Positions 11,299-20,112 of a stretch of DNA of 64,000 nt are shown one piece after another; position 1 is the first letter of the stretch; every line of letters begins with the position of its first letter. The position numbers were made by a program, and so were the translations under genes. Source of the DNA: Candidatus Dechloromonas phosphorivorans (GTDB lineage Bacteria; Pseudomonadota; Gammaproteobacteria; Burkholderiales; Rhodocyclaceae); assembly GCA_016721185.1 (NCBI GenBank), contig JADKIP010000016.1:124001-188000 (forward strand), written 5' to 3'. The notes under the pieces are model-generated. The model worked only from the letters and a program-made list of their open reading frames with translations, had not been told where the DNA came from and ran no database searches.

Positions 11299-12578
11299 GC
11301 CGGCCCCTTTACTTGACCTGGTTGTCCGGGTTGCCCCGCATCAAAGTAGTAACTGACGCGCTTGCGTGGGCTGAGATAGTTATAAATTTCGATCGGCACT
11401 TGTGCGGGTCTGACTGCCTTGGCAATGTTCAAGTCGGTTTCGCTGGCCATGTCGACCAGAATCGCTTCATCCTTTGGAACGTCTGCATCGTAAATCACGA
11501 TCATCGGTTTCATCGGTTTATTGGCGTTGACCGTAGCAACCATACCGATGACGCCATTGGAGAGCTGGACGATCGTCCCCGGCGGATAGACGCCGAGGCA
11601 GCGGATCAGAATCTGCAACAGTTTCGGATCGAATTTGTTGCGCAGCCTGGCGAACATTAACGATAGCGCCTCATGCGGCGTCAGTGCGTCGGCAATATTG
11701 AGCGGATTACACAGCTCATCGTAATGATTCGCCAGCGCGACAATCCGTGAAAGCAAACCGATGGCTTCGCCCTTGAGCTTATGGGGGTAACCCGTACCGT
11801 CAAACAGTTCGTGGTGCTCGCGAATAATGGCGAGGACGGCTGCGGTGAACTGTAATTTTTGCCCAATTTCCACTCCGTACTGGCAATGCATTTCATAAAG
11901 ATGATGTTCGGCCTGGGTCAAAGGCTCGGCTTTCATCAGTATACGATTCGGGATTTCCTTGCGCCCGATGTCGTGAAACAGCGCGCCCATGCCCAGCGTG
12001 CCGATCACTTCCTGCGGCAGCTTGATGTCGCGGGCAATCATCATCGACAGCGTCGTCACATTCAGCGAGTGGAAATAAAGCTCCTCACCGCCCATTTTGT
12101 CGCCCATGACATGGATGGCGAGTTCCGGCGCACAGAGAATCGACTCGGCAATTTGCGTGACCAGCAGGGAAGCCTGACGGACGGTTTCCGCCGGTTTGGT
12201 AAAGAGATTTTTCTCGACTTCGCGGACGGTCTTGGCGGAATTGATGAAGGCATTTTCAATGCGCCCGGCTGCTTCTCGCTGCACGCGAATCCGTTCCATC
12301 ATGGCGCGCTTGGCAGATAGCGCCTGGGTGATGAAATCCGGCGCTGCTTCCTGCGCTGGCCGCGGCTGTGTTTCGACCGGCTTACTGGAGACTGGGTCGC
12401 TCAGGGCCGGGTCATAGCGCACGCTTTTCAGTCCCAGGCCAAGGATGGTCTTGATCTGATCCTCGGACTTGATTTTGAAGTGACTGAAAGCAAAAGGGTG
12501 CTGGAACCAGGTCAGATCAAGGTAAACGTACAGTCCGATCCGGAGTTGATCCATCGTGATCCTGGGACTGTCTGACAT
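11295..12578 (-). CDS. HD-GYP cyclic-di-GMP phosphodiesterase with DUF3391
   Basis: A protein of 427 residues. The N-terminal ITMDQLRIGLYVYLDLTWF with KIKSEDQIKTILGLGLKSV is the DUF3391 module that often precedes HD-GYP domains. The catalytic part has the HD pair in HDIGRKEIP and the signature HHELFDGTGYP, so the residues needed to hydrolyse c-di-GMP appear intact. The tail (GTIVQLSNGVIGMVATVN) is a small beta domain usual in this type. Upstream is a 269-base A/T-rich gap that must contain the promoter. The next gene, a histidine kinase, overlaps the stop codon. Confidence 0.88.
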   Translation of the reverse strand: MSDSPRITMDQLRIGLYVYLDLTWFQHPFAFSHFKIKSEDQIKTILGLGLKSVRYDPALSDPVSSKPVETQPRPAQEAAPDFITQALSAKRAMMERIRVQREAAGRIENAFINSAKTVREVEKNLFTKPAETVRQASLLVTQIAESILCAPELAIHVMGDKMGGEELYFHSLNVTTLSMMIARDIKLPQEVIGTLGMGALFHDIGRKEIPNRILMKAEPLTQAEHHLYEMHCQYGVEIGQKLQFTAAVLAIIREHHELFDGTGYPHKLKGEAIGLLSRIVALANHYDELCNPLNIADALTPHEALSLMFARLRNKFDPKLLQILIRCLGVYPPGTIVQLSNGVIGMVATVNANKPMKPMIVIYDADVPKDEAILVDMASETDLNIAKAVRPAQVPIEIYNYLSPRKRVSYYFDAGQPGQPGQVKGPA

Positions 12579-12847
12579 GAGGATCTGGGCGCCTGGTAAT
12601 AGTTACGTTGTGAAAAATATATTTTTTATTAAATTAATTATATTGGCTTTTCCGTCAAATAAAAGGGCTTGAAGCTGTTTTGCCCTGTTTATCTGCGCTC
12701 GGCGGTCAAACCCTTTCGTGGTCCCGAGCTTACGCCGGGCGAAGGCGAGTCGCAATTTTTTGCTGAATAGCCGGCGCCACAAAAATACGGACAGCTTACT
12801 TTCAGCAAAGGCCGAAGATTTTAATTTTGGCGTCGCGCTGGCGTAAC

Positions 12848-14509
12848 TCAGGGCGTTGGCTTTGCTGCCTTTTGGACCATGCTCAAGGCGAGTGCTTCGG
12901 CCACATTGATGCCGTCCACCGCTGCCGACAGAATCCCGCCCGCATAACCGGCGCCTTCACCGGCCGGGAAGAGGCCGCGCGTGTTAAGGCTTTGGCATTC
13001 GCCATTGCGTGTGATACGGATCGGCGAGGAGGTGCGTGTTTCGACGCCAGTCAGGATCGCATCGTCCATCGCAAAGCCGCGGATCTGCTTGTCGAAGGCC
13101 GGGATGGCTTCGCGCAGGCAGTCGATGACATAGGGCGGTACGCAGCTCGATAGGTCTGTCATGTGCACGCCGGGTTGGTACGAGGGATCAACCTCGCCGA
13201 GTTGGGTGGATGGCCGGCCGGCGAGAAAATCGCCGACGCGCTGGGCCGGCGCCTTGTAGGTGCCGCCGCCGGCTGCGAAAGCCATCGATTCCCAATGCCG
13301 CTGAAAATCGATGCCAACCAGCGGATTGGTCTTGTAATCGCCGGGAAAATCCTTGGGTTCGACGCCGACCACCAGCGCTGCGTTGGCATTGCGTTCGGCG
13401 CGTGAATACTGGCTCATGCCGTTGGTGACGACGCGGCCGGGTTCCGAGGTGGCGGCGACCACCTGACCGCCCGGGCACATGCAGAAACTGTAGGCCGAGC
13501 GGCCGTTGGCGCAGTGATGGACCAGCTTGTAGTCGGCCGCACCGAGCATTTCATTGCCGGCGTTCGGGCCGAAGCGGGCACGGTCGATCAGGGCTTGCGG
13601 GTGTTCGATGCGGAAACCGATCGAAAAGGGCTTGGCCTCGATATAAACGCCTTGCTCGTGGAGCATGGCAAAGGTGTCACGGGCGCTGTGGCCGATTGCC
13701 AGCACGACATGGTCTGCCACGATTTTCTCGCCATCAGCCAGCACAACGCCCCGCACCTGGCCGCCGCTTTTTCCTTGTTCGCCTTGCTCGATCTCGATCT
13801 TTTCAACCTTGCAGCCAAAACGCACTTCACCACCCAGTTCATGAATCGTCGCGCGCATTTTTTCGACCATCTTGACCAGCCGGAAGGTGCCGATGTGCGG
13901 CTTGCTGACGAAGAGAATTTCCTCCGGCGCTCCCGCCTTGACGAACTCCTCCAGCACCTTGCGGCCGTGATGTTGTGGGTCACGGATCTGGCTCCACAGC
14001 TTGCCGTCAGAGAACGTACCTGCGCCGCCTTCGCCAAACTGCACATTCGATTCCGGATCAAGCACGCCGGTGCGCCACAGGCCCCAGGTGTCCTTGGTCC
14101 GCTCGCGCACCGCCTTGCCGCGTTCGAGAATGATCGGACGAAAACCCATTTGCGCCAGCAACAGCCCGGCGAGCAGGCCGCAGGGGCCGGTGCCGATAAC
14201 GATCGGGCGTGAGGTCAGCCCGGCCGGGGCGTGGGTGACGAATTTGTAGGTGGTGTCGGGCGTCGGGCCGAGATTGGCGTCGTTCTTCGCCGCCTTCAAT
14301 CGTTTCGTTACGCCGGCTTCATCTTTCAACGCAATATCCAGCGTGAAGATAAAGAAGATATTCGAGCGCTTGCGGGCATCGTAGCCGCGGCGAAAAACCG
14401 TGATGTCGAGTAGTTCATTGGGCGCAATGTCCAGGCGTTCAATCACCGCAGCTTTGAGGGCGGCGTCGTTGTAGTCGAGAGGGAGCTTGATCTGAGTCAG
14501 GCGCAGCAT
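12848..14509 (-). CDS. NAD(P)/FAD-dependent oxidoreductase, COG2509 type
   Basis: A protein of 553 residues starting at ATG 14509. An N-terminal module of about 90 residues (MLRLTQIKLPLDY and the RRGYDARK stretch) precedes an FAD-binding motif PIVIGTGPCGLLAGLLLAQMG at about residue 102 and the ERGKAVRERTKD stretch. A C-terminal flavin contact appears as LFPAGEGAGYAGGILSAAVDG. This architecture matches uncharacterised bacterial FAD dehydrogenases related to electron-transferring oxidoreductases. The substrate is unknown. It is transcribed alone. Confidence 0.85.
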   Translation of the reverse strand: MLRLTQIKLPLDYNDAALKAAVIERLDIAPNELLDITVFRRGYDARKRSNIFFIFTLDIALKDEAGVTKRLKAAKNDANLGPTPDTTYKFVTHAPAGLTSRPIVIGTGPCGLLAGLLLAQMGFRPIILERGKAVRERTKDTWGLWRTGVLDPESNVQFGEGGAGTFSDGKLWSQIRDPQHHGRKVLEEFVKAGAPEEILFVSKPHIGTFRLVKMVEKMRATIHELGGEVRFGCKVEKIEIEQGEQGKSGGQVRGVVLADGEKIVADHVVLAIGHSARDTFAMLHEQGVYIEAKPFSIGFRIEHPQALIDRARFGPNAGNEMLGAADYKLVHHCANGRSAYSFCMCPGGQVVAATSEPGRVVTNGMSQYSRAERNANAALVVGVEPKDFPGDYKTNPLVGIDFQRHWESMAFAAGGGTYKAPAQRVGDFLAGRPSTQLGEVDPSYQPGVHMTDLSSCVPPYVIDCLREAIPAFDKQIRGFAMDDAILTGVETRTSSPIRITRNGECQSLNTRGLFPAGEGAGYAGGILSAAVDGINVAEALALSMVQKAAKPTP

Positions 14510-14603
14510 GGTGTCTATCCGTGAGTGGCGCGTTGGGGAGGCGTATTTTATCGCGGACACCGTCTCGGGCGATCAGGCAACTTAACGAGGCTGTGCCCTG
14601 ATC

Positions 14604-14616
14604 GCTACGGTCAACC
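14604..14616 (+). repeat. Dispersed word, one-mismatch copy (GCTACGGTCAACC)
   Basis: Left arm of an inverted pair with the copy at 14654-14666. It is followed by A/T tracts at offsets 4-8 and from 15 on. It lies between the oxidoreductase start and the AraC-family stop. Confidence 0.65.
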
Positions 14617-14653
14617 GGGAATTTCACCAGAATTAATTTTTGCCAAAAAATAC

Positions 14654-14666
14654 GGTTGACCGCAGC
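14654..14666 (-). repeat. Dispersed GCTGCGGTCAACC word, exact copy
   Basis: Exact copy on the reverse strand, 20 bases past the stop codon of the AraC-family gene. With 14604-14616 it can form a stem of 13 to 14 pairs with one mismatch and a loop of about 37 bases. GGCAAAAA follows at the usual distance. Confidence 0.7.
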
Positions 14667-14685
14667 AATGTCACTCGGGCTTGTT

Positions 14686-15696
14686 TCAGGCGCCGATGTG
14701 CTCGCGGTAGCTTGAGGGCGACATGCCGCTCCAGCGCCCAAAGGCGCGGGTAAAGGCGCTTTGCTCGGAGAAGCCGAGCAGGAAGGCAATTTCTGTGACC
14801 GACTTGGCGGGATCGTCGAGATAGCGGCGAGACAATTCATGGCGCGTTTCATTCAGCACGTTCTGGTAAGTCAGCCCCAGATCGCCCAGCCGGCGCTGTA
14901 GCGTTCGATGGCTCATGCCGAGCGCCATTGCCACCTGATTGGCCGGCGGTGCGCCCGAGGTTAGCTCACGCAGCAGGTAAGCCTTGCTACGGCTGAGTAT
15001 GTCGTCGCGGAAGAGGGTACTTAGTTGTTCCGTCAGGATGGCGTCAAAGGTATTGGCTAGCGGCACATTGGCCGAGGGGAGGGGTTTGTCGGCGATTTTA
15101 CGGTCAATCAGAAAGCTGTCTTCGGCAGCGCCGAACTGGATCTCACATTCAAAAAAATCTTGCCAGGGCGTTGGGTCTGACGGTCTCGGCCGGCGGAGAC
15201 GCAGTTCAGTGATGTTCGGCTTGCTGCCAAAATTTGTCCGGCACATGTCGAGCAGAATCGATAGCGTGAAATCGCTCATCGAATAACCAATCGCCGTATC
15301 GCCGCGTCCGTGGTCATAGATCAGGCGAACGCCGTCCGGCGATTCGGTGACGTGATAGGAAAAGCGGTCACCAAGAATGCGGGAGAAACGCTCCAGCCGT
15401 TTAAGGCCTGTGTGCAAGGTCCGGCTGGAAAGCCAAGCGTAGCCCATCGTACCCAGGTTTGAGGGGTGCCAACATTCGGCCGCACGCAAGGCAAAAGCGG
15501 GGTCGTTGATGTGCGCTGCGGCTTTGGCGAATGCAAGATCTGCCAGGCGGCTCGGGATGCGGGCTTGCACATCGCGCAGGGTTTCGGGGCAGACACCCAA
15601 CTCCTGAAGAAATTGCTGCGGCTCGATGCCATGCAATTTAATCAGGCGTAACACCATCAGCCAAACGGTCGCCAGCGTGCTTTCAGGTTTCAGCAT
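14686..15696 (-). CDS. AraC-family transcriptional regulator
   Basis: A protein of 336 residues. The C-terminal 100 residues hold two helix-turn-helix units (QVAMALGMSHRTLQRRLGDLGLTYQNVL and VTEIAFLLGFSEQSAFTRAFGRWSGMSPSSYR) with the AraC signature. The first 200 residues match the arabinose-binding-like domain common in OruR/ArgR-type AraC proteins of proteobacteria (GTMGYAWLSSRTL). The effector is not predictable. It is divergent from the GGDEF-EAL gene at 15850, with 150 bases between them, so it could control that gene, but no operator is evident. Confidence 0.88.
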   Translation of the reverse strand: MLKPESTLATVWLMVLRLIKLHGIEPQQFLQELGVCPETLRDVQARIPSRLADLAFAKAAAHINDPAFALRAAECWHPSNLGTMGYAWLSSRTLHTGLKRLERFSRILGDRFSYHVTESPDGVRLIYDHGRGDTAIGYSMSDFTLSILLDMCRTNFGSKPNITELRLRRPRPSDPTPWQDFFECEIQFGAAEDSFLIDRKIADKPLPSANVPLANTFDAILTEQLSTLFRDDILSRSKAYLLRELTSGAPPANQVAMALGMSHRTLQRRLGDLGLTYQNVLNETRHELSRRYLDDPAKSVTEIAFLLGFSEQSAFTRAFGRWSGMSPSSYREHIGA

Positions 15697-15849
15697 AAGA
15701 GTTCGGATTTGTGGTCTGTCGATTTAGAAATGGCCTGAATGGTCATGCGAATGGCGTGCAGCGTCAAGTGTCGCCGGGCGGTGCTGCGTAAGCTTGAGCC
15801 ACAGACCCATAGACCGCGCTGCAGTTGGCTGCGGTCTGAAAGGAGAATG

Positions 15850-17214
15850 ATGACTGATTGCCCCAAGCCGCCCTGGAAAGCGATTGATCGAAGCGGCTGC
15901 GCCCCGATTGAAATAAGGACAGCGGCCGTTGATCCTGGTAGCGGATTTCTCAAACGTTGCGATGGCCTGAATGCTGCCACCCGCTTGCTGGCCGAAGCGA
16001 GCCGACTGAGTACCCCTTTGGCCGCGCTGTGGCTGGATGTTGATCGCTTTCGTCAGGTTAACGACTCATTTGGTCACGCCGGGGGAGATCGCCTCATTGC
16101 TTGCATTGCAGGGCGTATTCGCCAGGCGGTTAGCGGTCTTGGTGAATGCCTGCACATGGGCAGCGACGAATTTGTCATCCTGATTCCCGACGCCGGGGGG
16201 AGTAGCGCCGAGCAGGCCGCCCGCAAGTTGCTGCTTGAGATCGAACAGCCGATGGCGATTGATGACATCATGATTCGGCCTTCAGTCAGTATCGGTATCG
16301 CCATTAGCTTGGCCGATGATGATCCCATCGGCCTGCTTGAGCGGGCCGACCGGGCGATGATTGATGCCAAGCGACAGGGTGGTAACCGCTTTGTAATTTC
16401 CGGTTACGAGGCGCTGCCTGGGCGTATTGGCGTGGCGCTGGCGCGTGAGGAACTGGCGATTGAAAGTGCGCTGTACAGCGCACTGGAGAATGGCGAGCTA
16501 AGGCTCAACTATCAGCCGATTGTTCGCCCGGATGGTCGCGTTGAGGCCGTTGAGGCGCTGATGCGCTGCGCCGCCCAAGGGGTTCAGATCCCGCCTGACA
16601 AGTTTATTCCGGTGGCTGAAAAAACCGGGTTGATTGTTCGCCTCGGCGAGTGGAGTTTGCTGCAAGGCACCCGTTGCGCGGCGCGACTGCGCGAGCAGGG
16701 CTACACCACCAAAGTCGCCATCAACGTCTCCCGGGTTCAGCTACTGTCCCCCGGATTTCTCCCTGCGCTGCATGGTGCCTTGATCTGTGCCAATGTGCCG
16801 CCCGAACTGATTGAACTGGAACTGACCGAATCGCTGGTCATGGACCTTTCGCCGACCGTGCAGGCTAATTTGCGGAGTGCTCGCCAGGCCGGGGTTGGGT
16901 TGGCGATTGATGACTTCGGGACCGGCTATTCCAGCCTGGCGAGCCTGAAAGATATCCCCGCAACAAAACTCAAGTTCGACCGTGCTTTTATCAGTGTCCT
17001 GCCGGCCGATCGCCAGGCGCTCGCGATCGTCAAGGCGATGACTCAGCTGGGCCGGGAGTTGGGGATGATTGTGGTCGCTGAAGGGGTTGAGACACATGAA
17101 CAACTGATTGCCTGCGAAGTGGCGGGCACCGACGCAACCCAGGGGTTTTTTCATGCGCGCCCGATGTCGGAAGACGACTTGATACTGTGGATGAAGGGGA
17201 GGTCGTTCAAATGA
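15850..17214 (+). CDS. GGDEF-EAL protein with altered GGDEF motif
   Basis: A protein of 454 residues starting at ATG 15850 (AGGAG four bases upstream; an ATG at 15847 is too close to it). The N-terminal GGDEF domain keeps LDVDRFRQVND, but the signature reads GSDEF at residues 104-108, so cyclase activity is uncertain. The EAL domain looks complete: EALMR near residue 225, INVSRVQL, ELTESL, DDFGTGYSSL, KFDRAF and AEGVET. The likely net activity is c-di-GMP hydrolysis, with the GGDEF part perhaps sensing GTP as in some dual proteins. Its stop overlaps the start of the HDOD gene. Confidence 0.85.
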   Translation: MTDCPKPPWKAIDRSGCAPIEIRTAAVDPGSGFLKRCDGLNAATRLLAEASRLSTPLAALWLDVDRFRQVNDSFGHAGGDRLIACIAGRIRQAVSGLGECLHMGSDEFVILIPDAGGSSAEQAARKLLLEIEQPMAIDDIMIRPSVSIGIAISLADDDPIGLLERADRAMIDAKRQGGNRFVISGYEALPGRIGVALAREELAIESALYSALENGELRLNYQPIVRPDGRVEAVEALMRCAAQGVQIPPDKFIPVAEKTGLIVRLGEWSLLQGTRCAARLREQGYTTKVAINVSRVQLLSPGFLPALHGALICANVPPELIELELTESLVMDLSPTVQANLRSARQAGVGLAIDDFGTGYSSLASLKDIPATKLKFDRAFISVLPADRQALAIVKAMTQLGRELGMIVVAEGVETHEQLIACEVAGTDATQGFFHARPMSEDDLILWMKGRSFK

Positions 17215-18089
17215 CTGCCGATAAAGTGATCGATTGGCCGCCAGTCGAGGGCGTTTTGGCGCACAGCATCAAGATTGTCGATATTCCGCCGCGTCCGGCG
17301 ATCATGGACCGGATCAGGGCGGCAATGAACGAAGATATCCCGAATTTCAACTATGTTGGCCAGTTGATCAGTGCTGATGTCAGCCTTGCCGCTGGTTTGA
17401 TCAAGACAGCCAATTCACCGTATTTTGGTTTTCGGAGTCGAGCCCGCACAATCAATGAGGCGCTGCTGATGCTCGGTCTGGATGCGACCTGCCGAGCGGT
17501 TGCTGCCCTCTGTTTCCGTCAGTCTTTTCCCGATAGCGCCCGGTACGAACGTTTCTGGGATGCCTCGGCGCGTATTGCCGCGCTTTCCGGCTGGCTTGCC
17601 GGCCGGCTGGAAAAGTCCAAGATTCGTCCTGACAATGCTTACACGTTTGGATTGTTCCGCGATTGCGGCATCATCATCCTGCTCTGCCGTTTTCCCGATT
17701 ACGCAGCAAGCTTGGCGCGGGCCAATCAAAATGCCGAATTGTCGTTTACGAGCGTCGAGCAGTTGGATTTTCCAACTGACCATAGCGTTATTGGCGCTTT
17801 GCTGGCCCAGAACTGGTGGCTGTCCGACGAAATGTGTCAGGCCATCCGCTACCACCATGATCGGCACGCCATCGACATGTTCGATTCCGGCCTGGCGATG
17901 GGGAGCCGATATCTCATCGCGCTCAGCCAAACTGCCGAGTATTTGTTGCAGCAGGTGAGCGGTGCCAGTCAAACGCGTGAGTGGGAGAAACTCGGCAGTT
18001 CCTGCCTGCGCCTACTCAATCTGGACGCGGACGACCTGACCGAACTCTGCGTCGAAGCAGGAGCCTTGCTAAAAACAGTGGATTATTAG
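17211..18089 (+). CDS. HDOD domain signalling protein
   Basis: A protein of 292 residues whose ATG overlaps the stop of the GGDEF-EAL gene (ATGA), so coupled translation is expected. It has the HDOD features of a degenerate HD superfamily domain: IPPRPAIMDRIRAAMNED at the start, ISADVSLAAGLIKTANSPYFG, a central INEALLMLGLDATCRAVAAL, and FRDCGIIILLCRFPDYA. HDOD proteins act as non-catalytic signalling adaptors. Pairing with an EAL protein suggests a shared c-di-GMP pathway. A GTG 24 bases upstream is a less likely start. Confidence 0.85.
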   Translation: MTADKVIDWPPVEGVLAHSIKIVDIPPRPAIMDRIRAAMNEDIPNFNYVGQLISADVSLAAGLIKTANSPYFGFRSRARTINEALLMLGLDATCRAVAALCFRQSFPDSARYERFWDASARIAALSGWLAGRLEKSKIRPDNAYTFGLFRDCGIIILLCRFPDYAASLARANQNAELSFTSVEQLDFPTDHSVIGALLAQNWWLSDEMCQAIRYHHDRHAIDMFDSGLAMGSRYLIALSQTAEYLLQQVSGASQTREWEKLGSSCLRLLNLDADDLTELCVEAGALLKTVDY

Positions 18090-18247
18090 CCGAGTTACCC
18101 GTCAGGCGAACTGGCTTTACTCCCTCGCAGCTCGACTTTTGCCTTCCTGATGATGGATCGCGCGCTCGAATGAGATAATCGAAAAAATCCGCTGCTCGGG
18201 AGAAACCTCGGGCAGCCGTGATGCGTTTGAAGATCCAAGGAGCTCGC

Positions 18248-18631
18248 GTGGTTTACATCGTTGAAAGTAACAAGTCGTTCTACGAAGCGACGTTTGATCT
18301 GGGGCCAATTGTCCAGCGGCTGGGTTTCGTCATTCTGCACATTCACGACCTGAGCGAAACCTTGCGCCGCAAAGGCGTCGAACTTGACGAGGATTGCCAG
18401 GTGTTTGAAATCTGCAACTACCGGCTGGTCGAAAAAATGCTCGCAATTGATATGCGACTCAGTCTGAGCCTGCCCTGGCGAATCTCGGTATTTACCGAAA
18501 ATGGCGCAACCAAGATTGGCCTGATTCAGCCGGAATCAATGCTGGCCGGGGTCAGTCAGAGTACCGAGCTGTCACGGCTGATGCAGGAGGTAACGGAAAA
18601 AATGACGCTGATTGTGGATGAAACGCGCTGA
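18248..18631 (+). CDS. DUF302 domain protein (first of two in the window)
   Basis: A protein of 127 residues. The start is taken at GTG 18248 because AGGAG lies five bases upstream; an ATG at 18218 has no such signal. The sequence SFYEATFDLGPIVQRLGFVILHIHDLSETLRRKGVEL followed by QVFEICNYRLVEKMLAID fits the DUF302 fold, an alpha-beta module of unknown role that is frequent in sulfur-oxidising and denitrifying bacteria. There is no signal peptide, so it is probably cytosolic. Confidence 0.7.
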   Translation: MVYIVESNKSFYEATFDLGPIVQRLGFVILHIHDLSETLRRKGVELDEDCQVFEICNYRLVEKMLAIDMRLSLSLPWRISVFTENGATKIGLIQPESMLAGVSQSTELSRLMQEVTEKMTLIVDETR

Positions 18632-18663
18632 ATAATCAGTGAATTGCCTCGCGCCTCCAAAAG

Positions 18664-18676
18664 ACTGCGGTCAACC
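18664..18676 (+). repeat. Dispersed word, one-mismatch copy (ACTGCGGTCAACC)
   Basis: Lies 33 bases after the DUF302 stop, between convergent genes. It faces a weaker inverted copy (TGTTGACCGTTGC, three mismatches) at 18699-18711 across a T-rich loop. Confidence 0.65.
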
Positions 18677-18782
18677 CTGTTTTTTTGCCATTTTTTGGTG
18701 TTGACCGTTGCTGGCAATTACTTGGCCCGAGAACTACACGATCAATTTTTTGCCCTTGGACTTAAAGTCAGGCGACGCCGGC

Positions 18783-19202
18783 TCAACTAGCCGTGCTGAC
18801 AATCCGGGTGCCGGCGATGCGGTCATGCAGGAATTGTTTGTCCTTGTCGATCATTGCCCAGAGGATGCCGAGACCGAAAAAGGCGATGCTTGGCCAGGCA
18901 GCCAAATAGCGCAACACTGCTTGCGCCGGGCGGGGAGCGCTGCCGTCGACGTTGGTGATGCGCAGTTTCCATGTTTTCATCGGCAGTGTCTGGCCGCCGT
19001 TCAACCAGCACCAGACGAAATAGACCATGAGCAACACCAGCACATGCAGCCATAGTTGCCTGGCACTCGCCACCATCCCAAAACCTGCCAAGGCTACTTG
19101 GGGCAGAAGAAAACCAATCAGCAGTATTGAAAAGACCACAAGCCCTTCATAGAGCATGCTGGTCAGTCGGCGTCCAATGCCCGGGAGTTTTGCGGAAGTC
19201 AA
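18783..19202 (-). CDS. RDD family membrane protein
   Basis: A protein of 139 residues with an RDD domain: GIGRRLTSMLYEGLVV at the start, two membrane helices, TWKLRITNVDGS, and a closing helix with KDKQFLHDRIAGTRIV, which holds the conserved Arg-Asp-type residues. RDD proteins sit in the inner membrane and have mostly unknown or ion-exchange roles. It overlaps the upstream DUF3106 gene by four bases and is the last gene of the sigma-factor operon. Confidence 0.85.
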   Translation of the reverse strand: MTSAKLPGIGRRLTSMLYEGLVVFSILLIGFLLPQVALAGFGMVASARQLWLHVLVLLMVYFVWCWLNGGQTLPMKTWKLRITNVDGSAPRPAQAVLRYLAAWPSIAFFGLGILWAMIDKDKQFLHDRIAGTRIVSTAS

Positions 19203-19750
19203 TTTGAAGGAGCCTGAGCGGGCGGTAATTGTTGAGCCGTGTTTTGTGAACGAGGCGGCGTTTGGCTGGTTGTGGTTTCAGGCAATACTGGCGGCGGTGT
19301 CAGCAATTTGGCCGATTTTCCACCCTCGCGAACGCGTTGCTTTTCCTCGTTTGGTAAATTGGAATAGGCCTCCCATTTTTTCTTGACGGCAGTTTTTTGT
19401 TCGGCGGGGAGTTGGTTGAAATCCTTGTAGCTGTCACGAATTTTGGCCCGTTGTGCGGGCGTTAGTCGTGCCCACTCCCGCATGCGCTCCTGGGTTCGAA
19501 GTTGCTCATCAGGCTTCATGCTGGGGTAGCGATCAGCGATACCCAGCCATTTTTTCTTGCGAACGTTCTCCATGCCTTCCCATTCGTTGGCGAGTGGCGC
19601 AAGGATGATTTTTTGTTGCGTTGTTAACTGACTCCACGCTGGCTGGGGCAGGGTTCCAATGAGCACTGTCGTCGGGAGGTCTGCAAGTACTGGCGATGCG
19701 ATGAGCGCGAGACAGAGGATTACTCCTCCGAGGTATCGTCTTTTAACCAT
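19199..19750 (-). CDS. DUF3106 family secreted protein
   Basis: A protein of 183 residues with a signal peptide (MVKRRYLGGVILCLALIASPVLA). The mature part has tandem hydrophilic helices with the W...L...Q/E pattern of DUF3106 (PAWSQLTTQQKIILAPLANEW, MREWARLTPAQRAKIRDSYKDF, LPAEQKTAVKKKWEAYSNLP). The C-terminal 45 residues are proline- and glutamine-rich and probably disordered. It overlaps the preceding DUF3619 gene by 31 bases. The placement after an ECF sigma gene suggests a periplasmic part of its signalling or target set, but the function is unknown. Confidence 0.85.
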   Translation of the reverse strand: MVKRRYLGGVILCLALIASPVLADLPTTVLIGTLPQPAWSQLTTQQKIILAPLANEWEGMENVRKKKWLGIADRYPSMKPDEQLRTQERMREWARLTPAQRAKIRDSYKDFNQLPAEQKTAVKKKWEAYSNLPNEEKQRVREGGKSAKLLTPPPVLPETTTSQTPPRSQNTAQQLPPAQAPSN

Positions 19751-20112
19751 TCTAGGAAATCGTTATCCATGAAAGCCTCCGGTGGGAGGTCGTCAGCCAG
19801 CAATGCACTATCAATTTCTTCCAGAGCACTGACGTACTGAACGCTATGCCAGTAGAAGGAGATCCACATGCCTAACAGCAAAGCAAGAATTGCCAAGACC
19901 TGTTTAAGGTGGGGCGTGTGTGATGCCGTCGAAAACGACACGGACCCAGCAGACCCGGCACCGGCCAGAACCATTTCTGGCTTGGCTAGTTTCTGCCTGG
20001 AAAGCGCGAGGTGGCGAGCCGCCTCCAGCCGCCGACTGGCTGTCGGTGGGATGTCGTCCAGTCCATGGTTCAGCGCTTGCCGAACTCGATGTGCGTAGCG
20101 TTCTTCTTTCAT
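19720..20112 (-). CDS. DUF3619 single-pass membrane protein, possible anti-sigma factor
   Basis: A protein of 130 residues: a cytosolic N-terminus (MKEERYAHRVRQALNHGLDDIP), one membrane helix (about residues 70-88, QVLAILALLLGMWISFYW) and an acidic periplasmic tail. It matches DUF3619. Its start overlaps the stop of the sigma gene by four bases. Size, topology and position directly after an ECF sigma gene are those of an anti-sigma factor. This is inference; I see no zinc-binding HxxxCxxC motif. Confidence 0.8.
   Translation of the reverse strand: MKEERYAHRVRQALNHGLDDIPPTASRRLEAARHLALSRQKLAKPEMVLAGAGSAGSVSFSTASHTPHLKQVLAILALLLGMWISFYWHSVQYVSALEEIDSALLADDLPPEAFMDNDFLEWLKDDTSEE

Noticed and set aside
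12600..12670. A/T-rich stretch as a replication origin or attachment site
   Set aside because: No repeated DnaA boxes, direct repeats or integrase gene; it is most simply the promoter region of the HD-GYP gene.
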